Source: Chloroflexota bacterium (GTDB lineage: Bacteria > Chloroflexota > Chloroflexia > Thermomicrobiales > JADLAZ01). From it: a stretch of DNA of 25,253 nt. This document shows positions 1-7,396 of this stretch, one piece after another. The stretch is taken from positions 1-25,253 of the forward strand of contig JADLAZ010000044.1 in assembly GCA_020849725.1 (NCBI GenBank). Reading direction: 5' to 3'. The stretch's first letter is position 1. Every line of letters begins with the position of its first letter. The translations under genes were made by a program, and so were the position numbers. A model generated the notes under the pieces. The model did no database searches and was not told the origin of the DNA. It saw only the letters and a list, made by a program, of their open reading frames with translations.

Positions 1-121
1 CACGCCCCGCACGGCCCGACCGAAGGCCGCCTGACGCCGCCACCACGCCATCACCCCCTCCCACCTGGCGCTGCACCCACCGCCTCCGGGTCAGGCTGCC
101 CCAGGTAGTCTAAACATCACT

Positions 122-910
122 GATCGAGTTATCAATCACCATTACTCGGGCTGCGGCCTGTGCGACTACTGTCGTATCGGCTACGAGCAGTTGTGCGTGC
201 GCGGCGATCACAAGGTCTACGGCTTCAACACCCATGGCGGCAATGCCGACTACCTGCTCGTGCCGGCGCGCACGCTGCTGCCGCTCGACGAGGCGCTGAC
301 GTTCGAGGCCGGTGCGGCGATCGCCTGTGGCACGGGCACAGCCTACATGGCGCTCAAGAAGCTCGACGTCTCCGGCCGAGACACGCTGGCCGTCTATGGG
401 CAGGGGCCGGTTGGCCTGAGCGCCACGCTGCTGGGCGCGGCCATGGGTGTGCGAGTCATTGCGATCGATGTGACACCGGCCCGCCTGTCGCTGGCGCGGG
501 CGCTGGGTGCGGCCGAGATCATCAATGCTGCTGAGGTCGACCCAGTCGCGGCCGTTCGCGACCTCACGCATGGTCAGGGCGCCGAGGCCACCGTCGATTG
601 CACCGGCCAGGCAGGCGCGCGGGACCAGACGGTCCAGAGCGCGCGCGTGTTCGGGCGGGCCTGCTGGGTCGGCGAGGGCGGCACGGTCACGCTCAATGTT
701 AGTCGGGATGTCATCCACAAGCACCTCACTATCTATGGCTCGTGGACGTTCAGCACCGTCGGACTGGCTGAGTGCGCTCGGTTCGTCGTCGACCGGCAGG
801 CGCCGCTCGAGCGGTTGATCACCCATCGCTTCCGGCTCGATCAGGCTGAGGAAGCATTTCGTCTTTTCGATGGCGGCGCGACCGGTAAGTGTGTGTTCGT
901 CATGGACTGA
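122..910 (+). CDS. Zinc-dependent alcohol dehydrogenase (MDR family), 5' end missing
   Basis: Medium-chain dehydrogenase, which oxidises or reduces an alcohol/carbonyl pair with NAD(P). The structural-zinc lobe is intact: four Cys codons at 152, 161, 170 and 194 have the family spacing C-x2-C-x2-C-x7-C. It is followed by YGFNTHGGNADY, the Rossmann GQGPVG motif and a normal C-terminus ending in TGA at 908-910. The N-terminal GroES-like part with the catalytic-zinc ligands (about 90 residues) is absent. Family-like sequence begins near 122 (TDRVINHHYSGC). The in-frame codons from 35 to 121 look unrelated, there is an in-frame TGA at 32-34, and no ATG, GTG or TTG occurs before TTG 191, which lies inside the zinc lobe. 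None of the three forward frames of 1-110 resembles an ADH N-terminus. It is therefore a 5'-truncated gene, a pseudogene or an assembly break. The family call is secure; the substrate is unknown. Confidence 0.8.
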   Translation, partial: DRVINHHYSGCGLCDYCRIGYEQLCVRGDHKVYGFNTHGGNADYLLVPARTLLPLDEALTFEAGAAIACGTGTAYMALKKLDVSGRDTLAVYGQGPVGLSATLLGAAMGVRVIAIDVTPARLSLARALGAAEIINAAEVDPVAAVRDLTHGQGAEATVDCTGQAGARDQTVQSARVFGRACWVGEGGTVTLNVSRDVIHKHLTIYGSWTFSTVGLAECARFVVDRQAPLERLITHRFRLDQAEEAFRLFDGGATGKCVFVMD

Positions 911-939
911 CGGTTAGCCGCGCCGTCAGCCTGGTTTTT
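907..939 (+). terminator. Intrinsic terminator of the alcohol dehydrogenase gene
   Basis: A perfect 7-bp stem CTGACGG (907-913) / CCGTCAG (923-929) with a 9-nt loop is followed 5 nt later by TTTTT (935-939). The stem includes the TGA stop codon of the dehydrogenase. The last T residues are also the start of the -35 box of the next promoter. Confidence 0.6.
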
Positions 940-966
940 GACTTTCGCGTCCGCGCGGCATACACT
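938..966 (+). promoter_or_regulatory. Sigma70-type promoter for the bactofilin genes
   Basis: TTGACT (938-943) and TACACT (961-966) are separated by exactly 17 bp. Transcription would start near 973, giving a leader of about 140 nt before the first bactofilin start at 1113. It is the best consensus-like promoter I found in the window. Confidence 0.6.
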
Positions 967-1112
967 CCGTTCTATCTGTGGCGGGAGGTGACTTGAGTCT
1001 GGCGCCCGCTAGCCGGCCGGTTGGTGCGTGGCGCATTGCCCGGTCGTGGGACGCTGGTGAAACCGGCTTCGGATTGGCCCCGTGCGGCCAGGCGAGCGGG
1101 AGGACAAGGCGA

Positions 1113-1775
1113 ATGATCTTCCGACGGCGACAGGATGAGATGGAAGGCTTCCGGCGGATGCGCGAAGCGTTGCGGCAGCAGGCTGATCCGCAGGACCACG
1201 CGCTGCTCGATGACGAGGCGTATGCCCCGTATGAAGACGATGAGGACGATGTGGTCGCGCTGCTCGAAGGCGACGATGACGTGGATGACGCGCTGACCGA
1301 CAGCGTCGGCGCCGCCGAGGAAGCGCCCGAGGGGGCGGGGCCGGCGCCCGCGCCGGTCAGCGCGCCACTCGCCGTGGCCAGCGATGCTGCGCTGGGGGCG
1401 GCGATGCCGGCGCCGACAGGGCTCCCACGACCGGAGGGTCGGACCGTCACCACGATCGGTGCAGATGCGAGTTGGAGTGGGACATTGCGCTCCGAGAGCG
1501 ATGTCTACCTTGAAGGGCGGGTCGAAGGCACGCTCGAGGTGCGCGACACGGTGTACATTGCTGAGCAGGCGGCGGTTGATGCGCGCATCAAGGCCCGCTC
1601 CGTCGTCGTCGCTGGCCAGGTCAGCGGCACCATCACCTGCGAGGGCCGGCTCGAAGTGACGCCGACCGGGCGGGTGAAGGGCGAGATCAATGTCGGCAGC
1701 CTGGTAGTGCATGAAGGCGCCGTGATCGATGGCACGTTTCGAATGAATGCAACTGCCGCCGGGCCGGCCCGGTAG
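1113..1775 (+). CDS. Bactofilin-family polymer-forming protein (first of a pair)
   Basis: Bactofilins form nucleotide-independent filaments of stacked beta-helices that scaffold cell-envelope or shape-related proteins. From ATG 1113 the product has 220 residues. A basic start (MIFRRRQDE) and a predicted helix lead into a very acidic stretch at about residues 33-64, then a Pro/Ala linker (about 70-108), then the bactofilin core at about 112-212. The core shows the repeating short-strand pattern ending in Gly or Glu-Gly (VYLEGRVEGTLEV, GQVSGTITCEGRL, GRVKGEI). I chose ATG 1113 because GGGAGG lies about 9 nt upstream; the frame stays open to GTG 978, which has no ribosome site. It lies 53 bp before a second bactofilin. 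The long acidic N-terminal extension is unusual and may be a partner-binding or membrane-proximal tail. Confidence 0.85.
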   Translation: MIFRRRQDEMEGFRRMREALRQQADPQDHALLDDEAYAPYEDDEDDVVALLEGDDDVDDALTDSVGAAEEAPEGAGPAPAPVSAPLAVASDAALGAAMPAPTGLPRPEGRTVTTIGADASWSGTLRSESDVYLEGRVEGTLEVRDTVYIAEQAAVDARIKARSVVVAGQVSGTITCEGRLEVTPTGRVKGEINVGSLVVHEGAVIDGTFRMNATAAGPAR

Positions 1776-1828
1776 CGGCGCGGCGAGGGACGGCCGCCGG
1801 GCCGCTCTCGATGAAAGGAGTGAGGCAC

Positions 1829-2344
1829 GTGGCGATGCGGCCCCCATCAGTTCCCGACAGCCGTGGTCTCTTCCCGCGCGCCGAGGGCGGCGAGCAACAC
1901 CCCGACCATCAGGAGAGCGTGATCGACGCTAGTTCGGCGATCGATGGGCTGTGCCGCGTCGGCCACAATCTCCGCATCGAAGGCGAGGCCAAGGGCGAGA
2001 TTCAGTGCGAGGGCACGCTGACGGTCGCCGAAGGCGCCCGGGTGTCGGCCAAGGTCGTCGCTGCCAATGTGATCGTCGCCGGCTCGCTCAATGGCGAGGT
2101 GACCTGCCGGCAGCGCTTGCAGATTCTGCCCTCCGGCCGCGTCAGTGGCACGGTCACGACCGCCTCGCTGGCGATCCAGGAGGGCGCCCTGTATGAGGGC
2201 GAGTTGCACATGCTGACGACGCCAGCGGATACCCGTCCGCAGCCCTCGGCGGCGCGGGCGGCTGGCCCGACCGGCGCCGGCCGCGGGAGGCATCAGGCCG
2301 CCAACGGCCGCGCCGAAGAGACGCCCCCGCCCGTCGAGAACTGA
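1829..2344 (+). CDS. Bactofilin-family polymer-forming protein (second of a pair)
   Basis: Second bactofilin, 171 residues from GTG 1829, which sits 8 nt after GGAG in AAAGGAGTGAGG; ATG 1811 would lie upstream of that site and is unlikely. The core is at about residues 36-130 with the same strand rhythm as its neighbour (LRIEGEAKGEIQCEG, GSLNGEVTC, GRVSGTVT). A disordered Ala/Arg/Pro/Thr tail follows. Both cores carry a Cys at the same place (TITCEGRL and EVTCRQRL), which suggests an old duplication. The second protein lacks the acidic N-terminal region. It is probably co-transcribed from the promoter at 938-966 and may co-polymerise with the first protein; that is inference. Confidence 0.85.
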   Translation: MAMRPPSVPDSRGLFPRAEGGEQHPDHQESVIDASSAIDGLCRVGHNLRIEGEAKGEIQCEGTLTVAEGARVSAKVVAANVIVAGSLNGEVTCRQRLQILPSGRVSGTVTTASLAIQEGALYEGELHMLTTPADTRPQPSAARAAGPTGAGRGRHQAANGRAEETPPPVEN

Positions 2345-2433
2345 CCCCCGGCCGCCTCCCGGTCACCTCCCGGCCGGCGCGGCGAGCCGGTCGGCGCGCT
2401 CATGCGGGCGCGCGTTCGCAGAGAGGTTCCAGC

Positions 2434-3768
2434 ATGCCGCGCATCGCGATGATCGGCGCCGGCAGCGTTGTCTTCGCTCGTCAGCTCGTGGTCGACATCC
2501 TGGCATTCCCCGAACTGGCTGGTTCCACCTTCGCGCTGATGGACATCGACGCGGCCCGCCTCGATACCGCGCGGCGCATGGTCCTGTCGTCGATCGCGGC
2601 CACCGGCGTCGAGGCGCGGGTTGAGAGCCATCTGGAGCGCCGGCCGGCCCTCGATGGCGCCGACTACGTGATCAACATGGTCCAGGTGGGCGGACACGCC
2701 GCGACGCTGCTGGATTTTGACATCCCGCGGCGCTACGGCCTGAAGCAGACGATCGCTGATACCCTCGGCGTGGGTGGCGTCTTTCGCGCTCTGCGGACGA
2801 TCCCGGTGCTGCTCGATCTCTGCCGCGATATGGAGGCGCAGTGCCCCGGCGCGCTCCTGCTGAACTACACCAACCCGATGGCGATGCTCTGCCTGGCGGT
2901 CGCCCGCGCCGGTCGTGTGCCGTTCGTCGGCCTGTGCCACAGTGTGCAGGGCACCTCCCGGCAGCTAGCCCGGTATGTTGGCGTTGACTACGATCGGGTC
3001 CGCTACCGGGTCGCTGGCATCAACCACATGGCCTGGTTCCTCGATTTCACGGTCGATCGGCAAGATGCCTACCCTCGGCTGTGGGACCTGCTGGAGCGTG
3101 GCGACGTCCCGCCGCACGATCGTGTGCGCTTCGAGATGATGCGCCGCCTCGGCTACTTCGTGACCGAGTCGAGTGAGCACATGGCTGAGTACCTGCCCTA
3201 CTTTCTCAAGCGGGACGCGCTGATCGAGCGATTCAACATCCCAGTCGACGAGTACGTGCGACGCTCGGAAGCCAATCTGGCGGCGTTCGAGCAGGCGCGT
3301 GTGTCGGCCAGCGGCCAGGGTGCGCGAGCGGTCACACCGTCGCACGAGTATGCGGCTTCGATCATTCGCGCCATTGAGACGGACTCGGACTGGTCGTTTC
3401 ACGGCAACGTCGCCAATGCCGGACTGATTGACAACCTGCCGGCCGATGCGTGCGTTGAAGTGCCCTGTCTGGTGAACGCGAACGGCGTGCAGCCGGTGGT
3501 TGTCGGTGCGCTGCCGCCGCAGTTGGCAGCGTTGAATCGCACGAACATCAACGTCCAGCAACTGACCGTCGAGGCCGCCGTGACCGGCAATCGCGATCAT
3601 GTCTATCAGGCGGTGATGCTCGACCCACATGCCGCCGCAGTCCTGAGCCTGGATGAGATCTGGGCGATGACGGACGACCTGATCCAGGCCCACGGGGCAG
3701 CACTGCCGGCGCTGACGCCCGGTCGCTTGCGGCCCCGTCGAACGACGACCACCGGCGCCCACCCCTGA
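2434..3768 (+). CDS. Glycoside hydrolase family 4, alpha-galactosidase type
   Basis: GH4 enzymes cleave glycosides by an NAD- and Mn-dependent redox-elimination mechanism. The 444-residue product has the usual length. Residues 4-20 form the Rossmann NAD site (IAMIGAGSVVFARQL). N144 starts NYTNPMA, C168-H169-S170-V171 is the family motif, and H198 lies in GINHMAWFL; C168 and H198 are the expected metal ligands. In GH4 the CHSV version of the motif is linked to alpha-galactosidases (MelA type) rather than phospho-glucosidases (CHEV) or glucuronidases (CHG), so an unphosphorylated alpha-galactoside is the likely substrate. There is no signal peptide, so it acts in the cytoplasm. ATG 2434 follows GAGAGG. 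No sugar transporter gene is adjacent, so its supply of substrate is unknown. The family is very secure, the substrate moderately so. Confidence 0.9.
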   Translation: MPRIAMIGAGSVVFARQLVVDILAFPELAGSTFALMDIDAARLDTARRMVLSSIAATGVEARVESHLERRPALDGADYVINMVQVGGHAATLLDFDIPRRYGLKQTIADTLGVGGVFRALRTIPVLLDLCRDMEAQCPGALLLNYTNPMAMLCLAVARAGRVPFVGLCHSVQGTSRQLARYVGVDYDRVRYRVAGINHMAWFLDFTVDRQDAYPRLWDLLERGDVPPHDRVRFEMMRRLGYFVTESSEHMAEYLPYFLKRDALIERFNIPVDEYVRRSEANLAAFEQARVSASGQGARAVTPSHEYAASIIRAIETDSDWSFHGNVANAGLIDNLPADACVEVPCLVNANGVQPVVVGALPPQLAALNRTNINVQQLTVEAAVTGNRDHVYQAVMLDPHAAAVLSLDEIWAMTDDLIQAHGAALPALTPGRLRPRRTTTTGAHP

Positions 3769-3826
3769 GCGATGCGGTGACCCGCGCTACCCGCCGGCGG
3801 CCGGCGCCGAGGAGGATGAGACAGCG

Positions 3827-4165
3827 ATGACGGATGCGGTGATGGACGGCCCGCGCCACTGTGGCCTGTGCGGCGTGCCGATCGTGCGCCCAGAGACCAT
3901 GATCGAGGTGGCCGGCCGGTTTTACCCCAGCGCCAGTTGCGCCTGGCTGGCCGAGAATCCGGACCTTGCCCTGAGGATGCGGCGCAGCGGTGGCATGGTG
4001 CAGACGTGCGGTCTCTGTTACGCGCCGATCGTCGTCTCGGAAATCATGGTTCTCCAGGATGGGTTCACCTACTGCTGTCCAAATTGCGCGGCCGTGGCGC
4101 GCACCGGCGCCGCGCCGGCCGTTGCCGGTGGCCCGCCAGTGGCAGGGGCGGCTTCGAGCCGCTAG
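3827..4165 (+). CDS. Small Cys-rich protein with a duplicated metal-binding-like motif
   Basis: A 112-residue protein from ATG 3827, with GGAGG about 10 nt upstream and 58 bp after the GH4 gene. It contains two copies of one unit, CGLCxxPIVxxExM-x4-GxxY-x4-CA, starting at C12 and C61; in both, the first and last Cys are exactly 26 residues apart (C12/C38 and C61/C87). The second unit has a full four-Cys set (C61, C64, C83 or C84, C87), typical of a zinc ribbon. The first has only C12, C15 and C38, so one ligand is lost or replaced. The motif order loosely recalls small bacterial metallothioneins and TRASH-like fingers, but I cannot name the family. An Ala/Gly/Pro tail follows. Its TAG stop shares the bases CTAG with the stop of the convergent gene. 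Confidence 0.7.
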   Translation: MTDAVMDGPRHCGLCGVPIVRPETMIEVAGRFYPSASCAWLAENPDLALRMRRSGGMVQTCGLCYAPIVVSEIMVLQDGFTYCCPNCAAVARTGAAPAVAGGPPVAGAASSR

Positions 4166-6114
4166 CCGTACAGGTCCGGCTCGGATCGCTCCTCGAGAGG
4201 CCGCGTGGTCAGAGGCGGCGGCTCCTCGGCGAAGGCTGGCGGGAAGGCGGCGGCCGGTGGCGGTGTGGGGCTGGACGACGTCGTCGGCGCCCGCCGCCGT
4301 GCCACCCACCACCCCAGCGCCAGACCGCTGCCAGCCAGCGCCACGGCCCCTGAGGCGCCGAGCGCCAGCAGGGTCCATGGCGTGTCCGGTATTGGCGCCG
4401 GCCCGTCCGTGAGCGGAACCACGCCGCCGGACTGGGTCGTGGCCGGCGTCGGCGCGGTGAAGACGATCGCGGTGGCCGAGTGAGCCGGGAACGTGTAGCT
4501 CATGCGCGTACCGGCGTCAGTAATGGCGCCGGTGTGGAGGCGCACCTGGTCGGCCTGGGTGTTGTCCGCGTTCAATGACGGGCCGGTGAGGGTGACCGTG
4601 CGCGCCTCGGCCGCGGCGGCGAAGCCGTCCAGAGCGAGCGTCACGGCCATGTCCTGGGTCGCATGCTTGTTGACTACGACGACGTACAGCGTCTGCTTGT
4701 CGGCCGACAGTGAGGCGGCGCTCGTCAGGGTCGGGTAACGCACGGCGCCACGCGAGCCGCCGGGGGCGGTGAGCATAGGCGCACGGGCGACCTGGCTCTG
4801 GACCACCAGCGAGCCGAAGTTCTGCGTCATCAGCTTCAAAGCGTAGAAGGTCGGCATGGGCTTCTCGACGTCACCGCCTTCGAAGAGCGTGAAACCGCTG
4901 TCGGCGGCCCGCCAGTAGTTGCTGATGGCGAAGTAGTTCGCCACGTCGATCTGGCGGTTAGCGAAGACTAACAGCGTGTCAACGACAAACAGACCATTGA
5001 CTAGTTGATGAGTTTGACCATTCGTCTTATCGCGATTGTTCCACTCGCTGACGACGATCTCCATGCGCTTGCCCTTGGGCGCATGCTGGTCGAGCAAGCC
5101 GCGCAACTGCACCAGCTTGCTCTCGAAGATCTCGGAGCGACTGAGCAGATCGGCGTCCGTATCGCCATAGAACCCGTTCTGCGGATAGTAGTGGACGACA
5201 ACACCGTCGATCTCGGGGCCGGCCATCTCCATCAGCGTCTTGACGGTTGCCTCCGCACCGCCCCAGTAACCGAAGTCCCAGTTGTTGCCAACCGCGTAGA
5301 GCTTGATCGGCGTCGGGCTGGCCTTGCGCATGGCGCGGGCGTATTCGGCTGCTCGGGCAGCATACGCGCCGACGTAGCTGGCGGGCTTGCCGTGCCAGCG
5401 CGGGTCACCGCCGCTCTTTGCCCGTGGATTGGCATAGTCGTAGTCGCGGTCACCCTTGTTGCCGGTCTCCCACTGGCCGTACAGCTCGTTGCCGATCTCC
5501 CACAGGGTGACGTTGTATGGCTCGGACTGGCCCCGTTGCGCGCGCAGCGCCGCGTAGTCGACGCCGCTGCCATCATGGTCGGCCGTGCCATTGACATACT
5601 CAACGAGGTTGGCGGCCTCCTGGGCGGTGCCGCTGCCGAAGTTGACGAGGTATTGAAACTGGCCGCCGATCTGATGGGTATAGTCCAGCCACTCGTCCGG
5701 GTCAGTGTCCCAGACATCCGGGTCGCGCAGGGCGACTTCCCAGTGGTGGCCGTCGCGGCCCCACTCCCCGTTGATCTTGGTGCCGAAGTTGCGAACGTTG
5801 AGCGGCCGGCCGGTGATCGGCGCCAGTTCCCGCACGCGGTCGATCGTGCGGCCGAGATAGTCGTCGTGCCATTCGGGGTGGGCCGGGTCATTGGCCCGCC
5901 AGTAGTTCTCATCGGCAACCAGACCAAAAATGTCCCGCACCGGGCCGATCGAGCGCCCAGCGTTGACGGTGATCGTCGGGCCGCTGGCCTGGCCCACGGC
6001 GGCCATTGGCAGCGCCAGCCAGCCGACCAACAGCACCAGGATCAGCAGCCGGCTGGTTGCCAGCATGCGCCGGTGGTGCGCCGGCAGCCGGGCACCGGGA
6101 TGTGTCTGCGTCAC
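4162..6114 (-). CDS. GH51-like alpha-L-arabinofuranosidase, exported and membrane-anchored
   Basis: A retaining glycosidase of clan GH-A, probably removing arabinofuranose (or a related pentose) from polysaccharide outside the cell. Numbering is from GTG 6114 (650 residues). A signal peptide spans about 17-42 (LLILVLLVGWLALP, then AVGQA). The barrel follows, with acid/base E210 in WEIGNELYG and nucleophile E357 in EIVVSEWNN, plus HYYP between them. The segment VNFGSGTAQEAANLVEYVNG is characteristic of GH51. A beta domain comes next, then one helix at about 580-604 ending in ARRR and a 45-residue Ser/Pro-rich cytoplasmic tail. I prefer GTG 6114 because GGAG lies 9 nt upstream; ATG 6066 has no site. 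It lies 85 bp downstream of the mannosyltransferase on the same strand. GH39 or another GH-A family is a less likely alternative. Confidence 0.8.
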   Translation of the reverse strand: MTQTHPGARLPAHHRRMLATSRLLILVLLVGWLALPMAAVGQASGPTITVNAGRSIGPVRDIFGLVADENYWRANDPAHPEWHDDYLGRTIDRVRELAPITGRPLNVRNFGTKINGEWGRDGHHWEVALRDPDVWDTDPDEWLDYTHQIGGQFQYLVNFGSGTAQEAANLVEYVNGTADHDGSGVDYAALRAQRGQSEPYNVTLWEIGNELYGQWETGNKGDRDYDYANPRAKSGGDPRWHGKPASYVGAYAARAAEYARAMRKASPTPIKLYAVGNNWDFGYWGGAEATVKTLMEMAGPEIDGVVVHYYPQNGFYGDTDADLLSRSEIFESKLVQLRGLLDQHAPKGKRMEIVVSEWNNRDKTNGQTHQLVNGLFVVDTLLVFANRQIDVANYFAISNYWRAADSGFTLFEGGDVEKPMPTFYALKLMTQNFGSLVVQSQVARAPMLTAPGGSRGAVRYPTLTSAASLSADKQTLYVVVVNKHATQDMAVTLALDGFAAAAEARTVTLTGPSLNADNTQADQVRLHTGAITDAGTRMSYTFPAHSATAIVFTAPTPATTQSGGVVPLTDGPAPIPDTPWTLLALGASGAVALAGSGLALGWWVARRRAPTTSSSPTPPPAAAFPPAFAEEPPPLTTRPLEERSEPDLYG

Positions 6115-6199
6115 AAACCTCGACTCCGCGCCGAAATCGCCGAGACCGCCTGAAGCGTACCAGATTGCTCGCCGCTTGCCACGCGCTGCGGGCGTGACA

Positions 6200-6955
6200 C
6201 TACAGCGACCGGCCGGCCTCGGGACGGGCCGCCGCCGGACGCACCTCCGGCGGTGGCGACAGCCGCATGCGCCAGACCATGCCCATGGCCTCAAACAGGA
6301 TGCGGCGGCTCATCTTCGACTGGCCGACGCGCCGGTCGACGAAGACGATCGGCGTCTCGACGATGCGGAATCCGAGCTGGTGCGTGCGATAGGTCATCTC
6401 AATCTGGAAGGCGTAGCCGGTGGCGGCGACGCTATCGAGGTCGATCGTCTCGAGTACCTGGCGCCGGAAGCACTTGAAGCCGCCGGTCAGGTCGTTGATC
6501 GGCAACCCCAGGATCGTGCGGGCGTAGAGCGAGCCACCGCGGCTGATGATCTTGCGGACGGGCGACCAGTTGACGGTGCCGCCGCCAGGCACGTAGCGCG
6601 AGCCAAGCACGAGATCGGCGTGCTGGATAGCCGCCAGGAACTGCGGCAGGTGGCGCGGGTCATGCGAGAAGTCGGCGTCCATCTCGAAGATGAGATCGTA
6701 GTCGCGCTCCAGGGCATACCGGAAGCCGGCGATGTAGGCCCGGCCCAACCCCTGCTTGCCTGGCCGGTGCAGCACGTGCAGGCGGCCGGAATAGCGTGCG
6801 GCTAGCTCGTCGGCCAGCTCGCCCGTTCCGTCGGGTGAGTTGTCGTCGACGACGAGTATGTGCAGGCTGTCGAATGCCAGCACATCGGCGACGATCGCGG
6901 CCAGGTTCTCGCGCTCGTTGTAGGTCGGGATGATCACCAGCGCCCGCTCGTTCAT
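6200..6955 (-). CDS. DPM1-type polyprenol-phosphate mannosyltransferase
   Basis: A family GT2 enzyme that moves mannose (or another hexose) from GDP-sugar to polyprenyl phosphate at the inner membrane face, making the donor for O-mannosylation or surface-glycan assembly. From ATG 6955 (GAGG 9 nt upstream) it has 251 residues. It shows VIIPTYNERENL (8-19), VDDNSPDGTG (36-45), GLGRAYIAGF, the DxD motif D93-A-D95 in FEMDADFSHDP, GSRYVPGG and the GGFKCFRR region. There is no C-terminal membrane domain, so it matches the soluble DPM1 group. The gene is divergent from the giant Ser/Thr-rich protein gene, with 441 bp between the starts. Glucosyl or N-acetylglucosaminyl specificity cannot be excluded. 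Confidence 0.88.
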   Translation of the reverse strand: MNERALVIIPTYNERENLAAIVADVLAFDSLHILVVDDNSPDGTGELADELAARYSGRLHVLHRPGKQGLGRAYIAGFRYALERDYDLIFEMDADFSHDPRHLPQFLAAIQHADLVLGSRYVPGGGTVNWSPVRKIISRGGSLYARTILGLPINDLTGGFKCFRRQVLETIDLDSVAATGYAFQIEMTYRTHQLGFRIVETPIVFVDRRVGQSKMSRRILFEAMGMVWRMRLSPPPEVRPAAARPEAGRSL

Positions 6956-7396
6956 CTTTGCCGTCCTCATGTGCTGGTGGCAGTCCGTGCCGTGTGGCGA
7001 CCGGGTGGTCGCGCGATCGCGCCCCGCCGCCATGGCGACGCTGTTGGCATCACTCCTTGTACGCGCCAGGGGCGTCGGCTGTTATCTCCTGTCGCGGGAC
7101 GCGCACCCGGCAATGGTAAGAATTCTGTCCAGGTTGTCATCTGTGGCAGGGGGAAGATTCCGACTATTCCCACCCAGCCGGCGGTGCTGCTGCCCGTGCA
7201 GAGGCTGCAAATCACATGGCTGGGGCCAGTATGAATAGTGTGATCTTTGACCGCCACCGGCCGTAGAGATTGCGAGTGGCCGGCTCATGCCCGGCACATC
7301 TGGGCGAGCGTTAGCGGCTGGGACGGACCAGCGCACGATGGAGGAACCGATCGTCTCGGCAAGGATGCAAGGGTGCGATCAGGGGGAGGTCAGGGG
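6956..7396. other. Long divergent intergenic region with an inverted repeat
   Basis: 441 bp without a convincing gene, between the divergent mannosyltransferase and giant-protein starts. It is locally less GC-rich around 7080-7260. ATCACA (7211-7216) and TGTGAT (7239-7244) form a 6-bp inverted repeat enclosing a second small hairpin TGGC-TGGG-GCCA. No -35/-10 pair close to consensus was found for either gene, and no riboswitch class could be recognised. The giant gene's frame stays open back to 7247, but its signal peptide and ribosome site place the start at 7397. Confidence 0.4.

Noticed and set aside
6115..6294. N-terminal extension of the arabinofuranosidase to 6294
   Set aside because: It would overlap the end of the mannosyltransferase gene and bury the signal peptide behind about 80 Arg-rich residues.
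7211..7244. CRP/FNR-like site from TCACA and TGTGA half-sites
   Set aside because: The half-sites are in the reverse order (TCACA then TGTGA) and 22 bp apart between the 6-bp arms, unlike the TGTGA-N6-TCACA operator.
7060..7396. Riboswitch (cobalamin, c-di-GMP or THF type) in the giant gene's leader
   Set aside because: Scanning by eye found no conserved core of these classes; only generic GC-rich hairpins.
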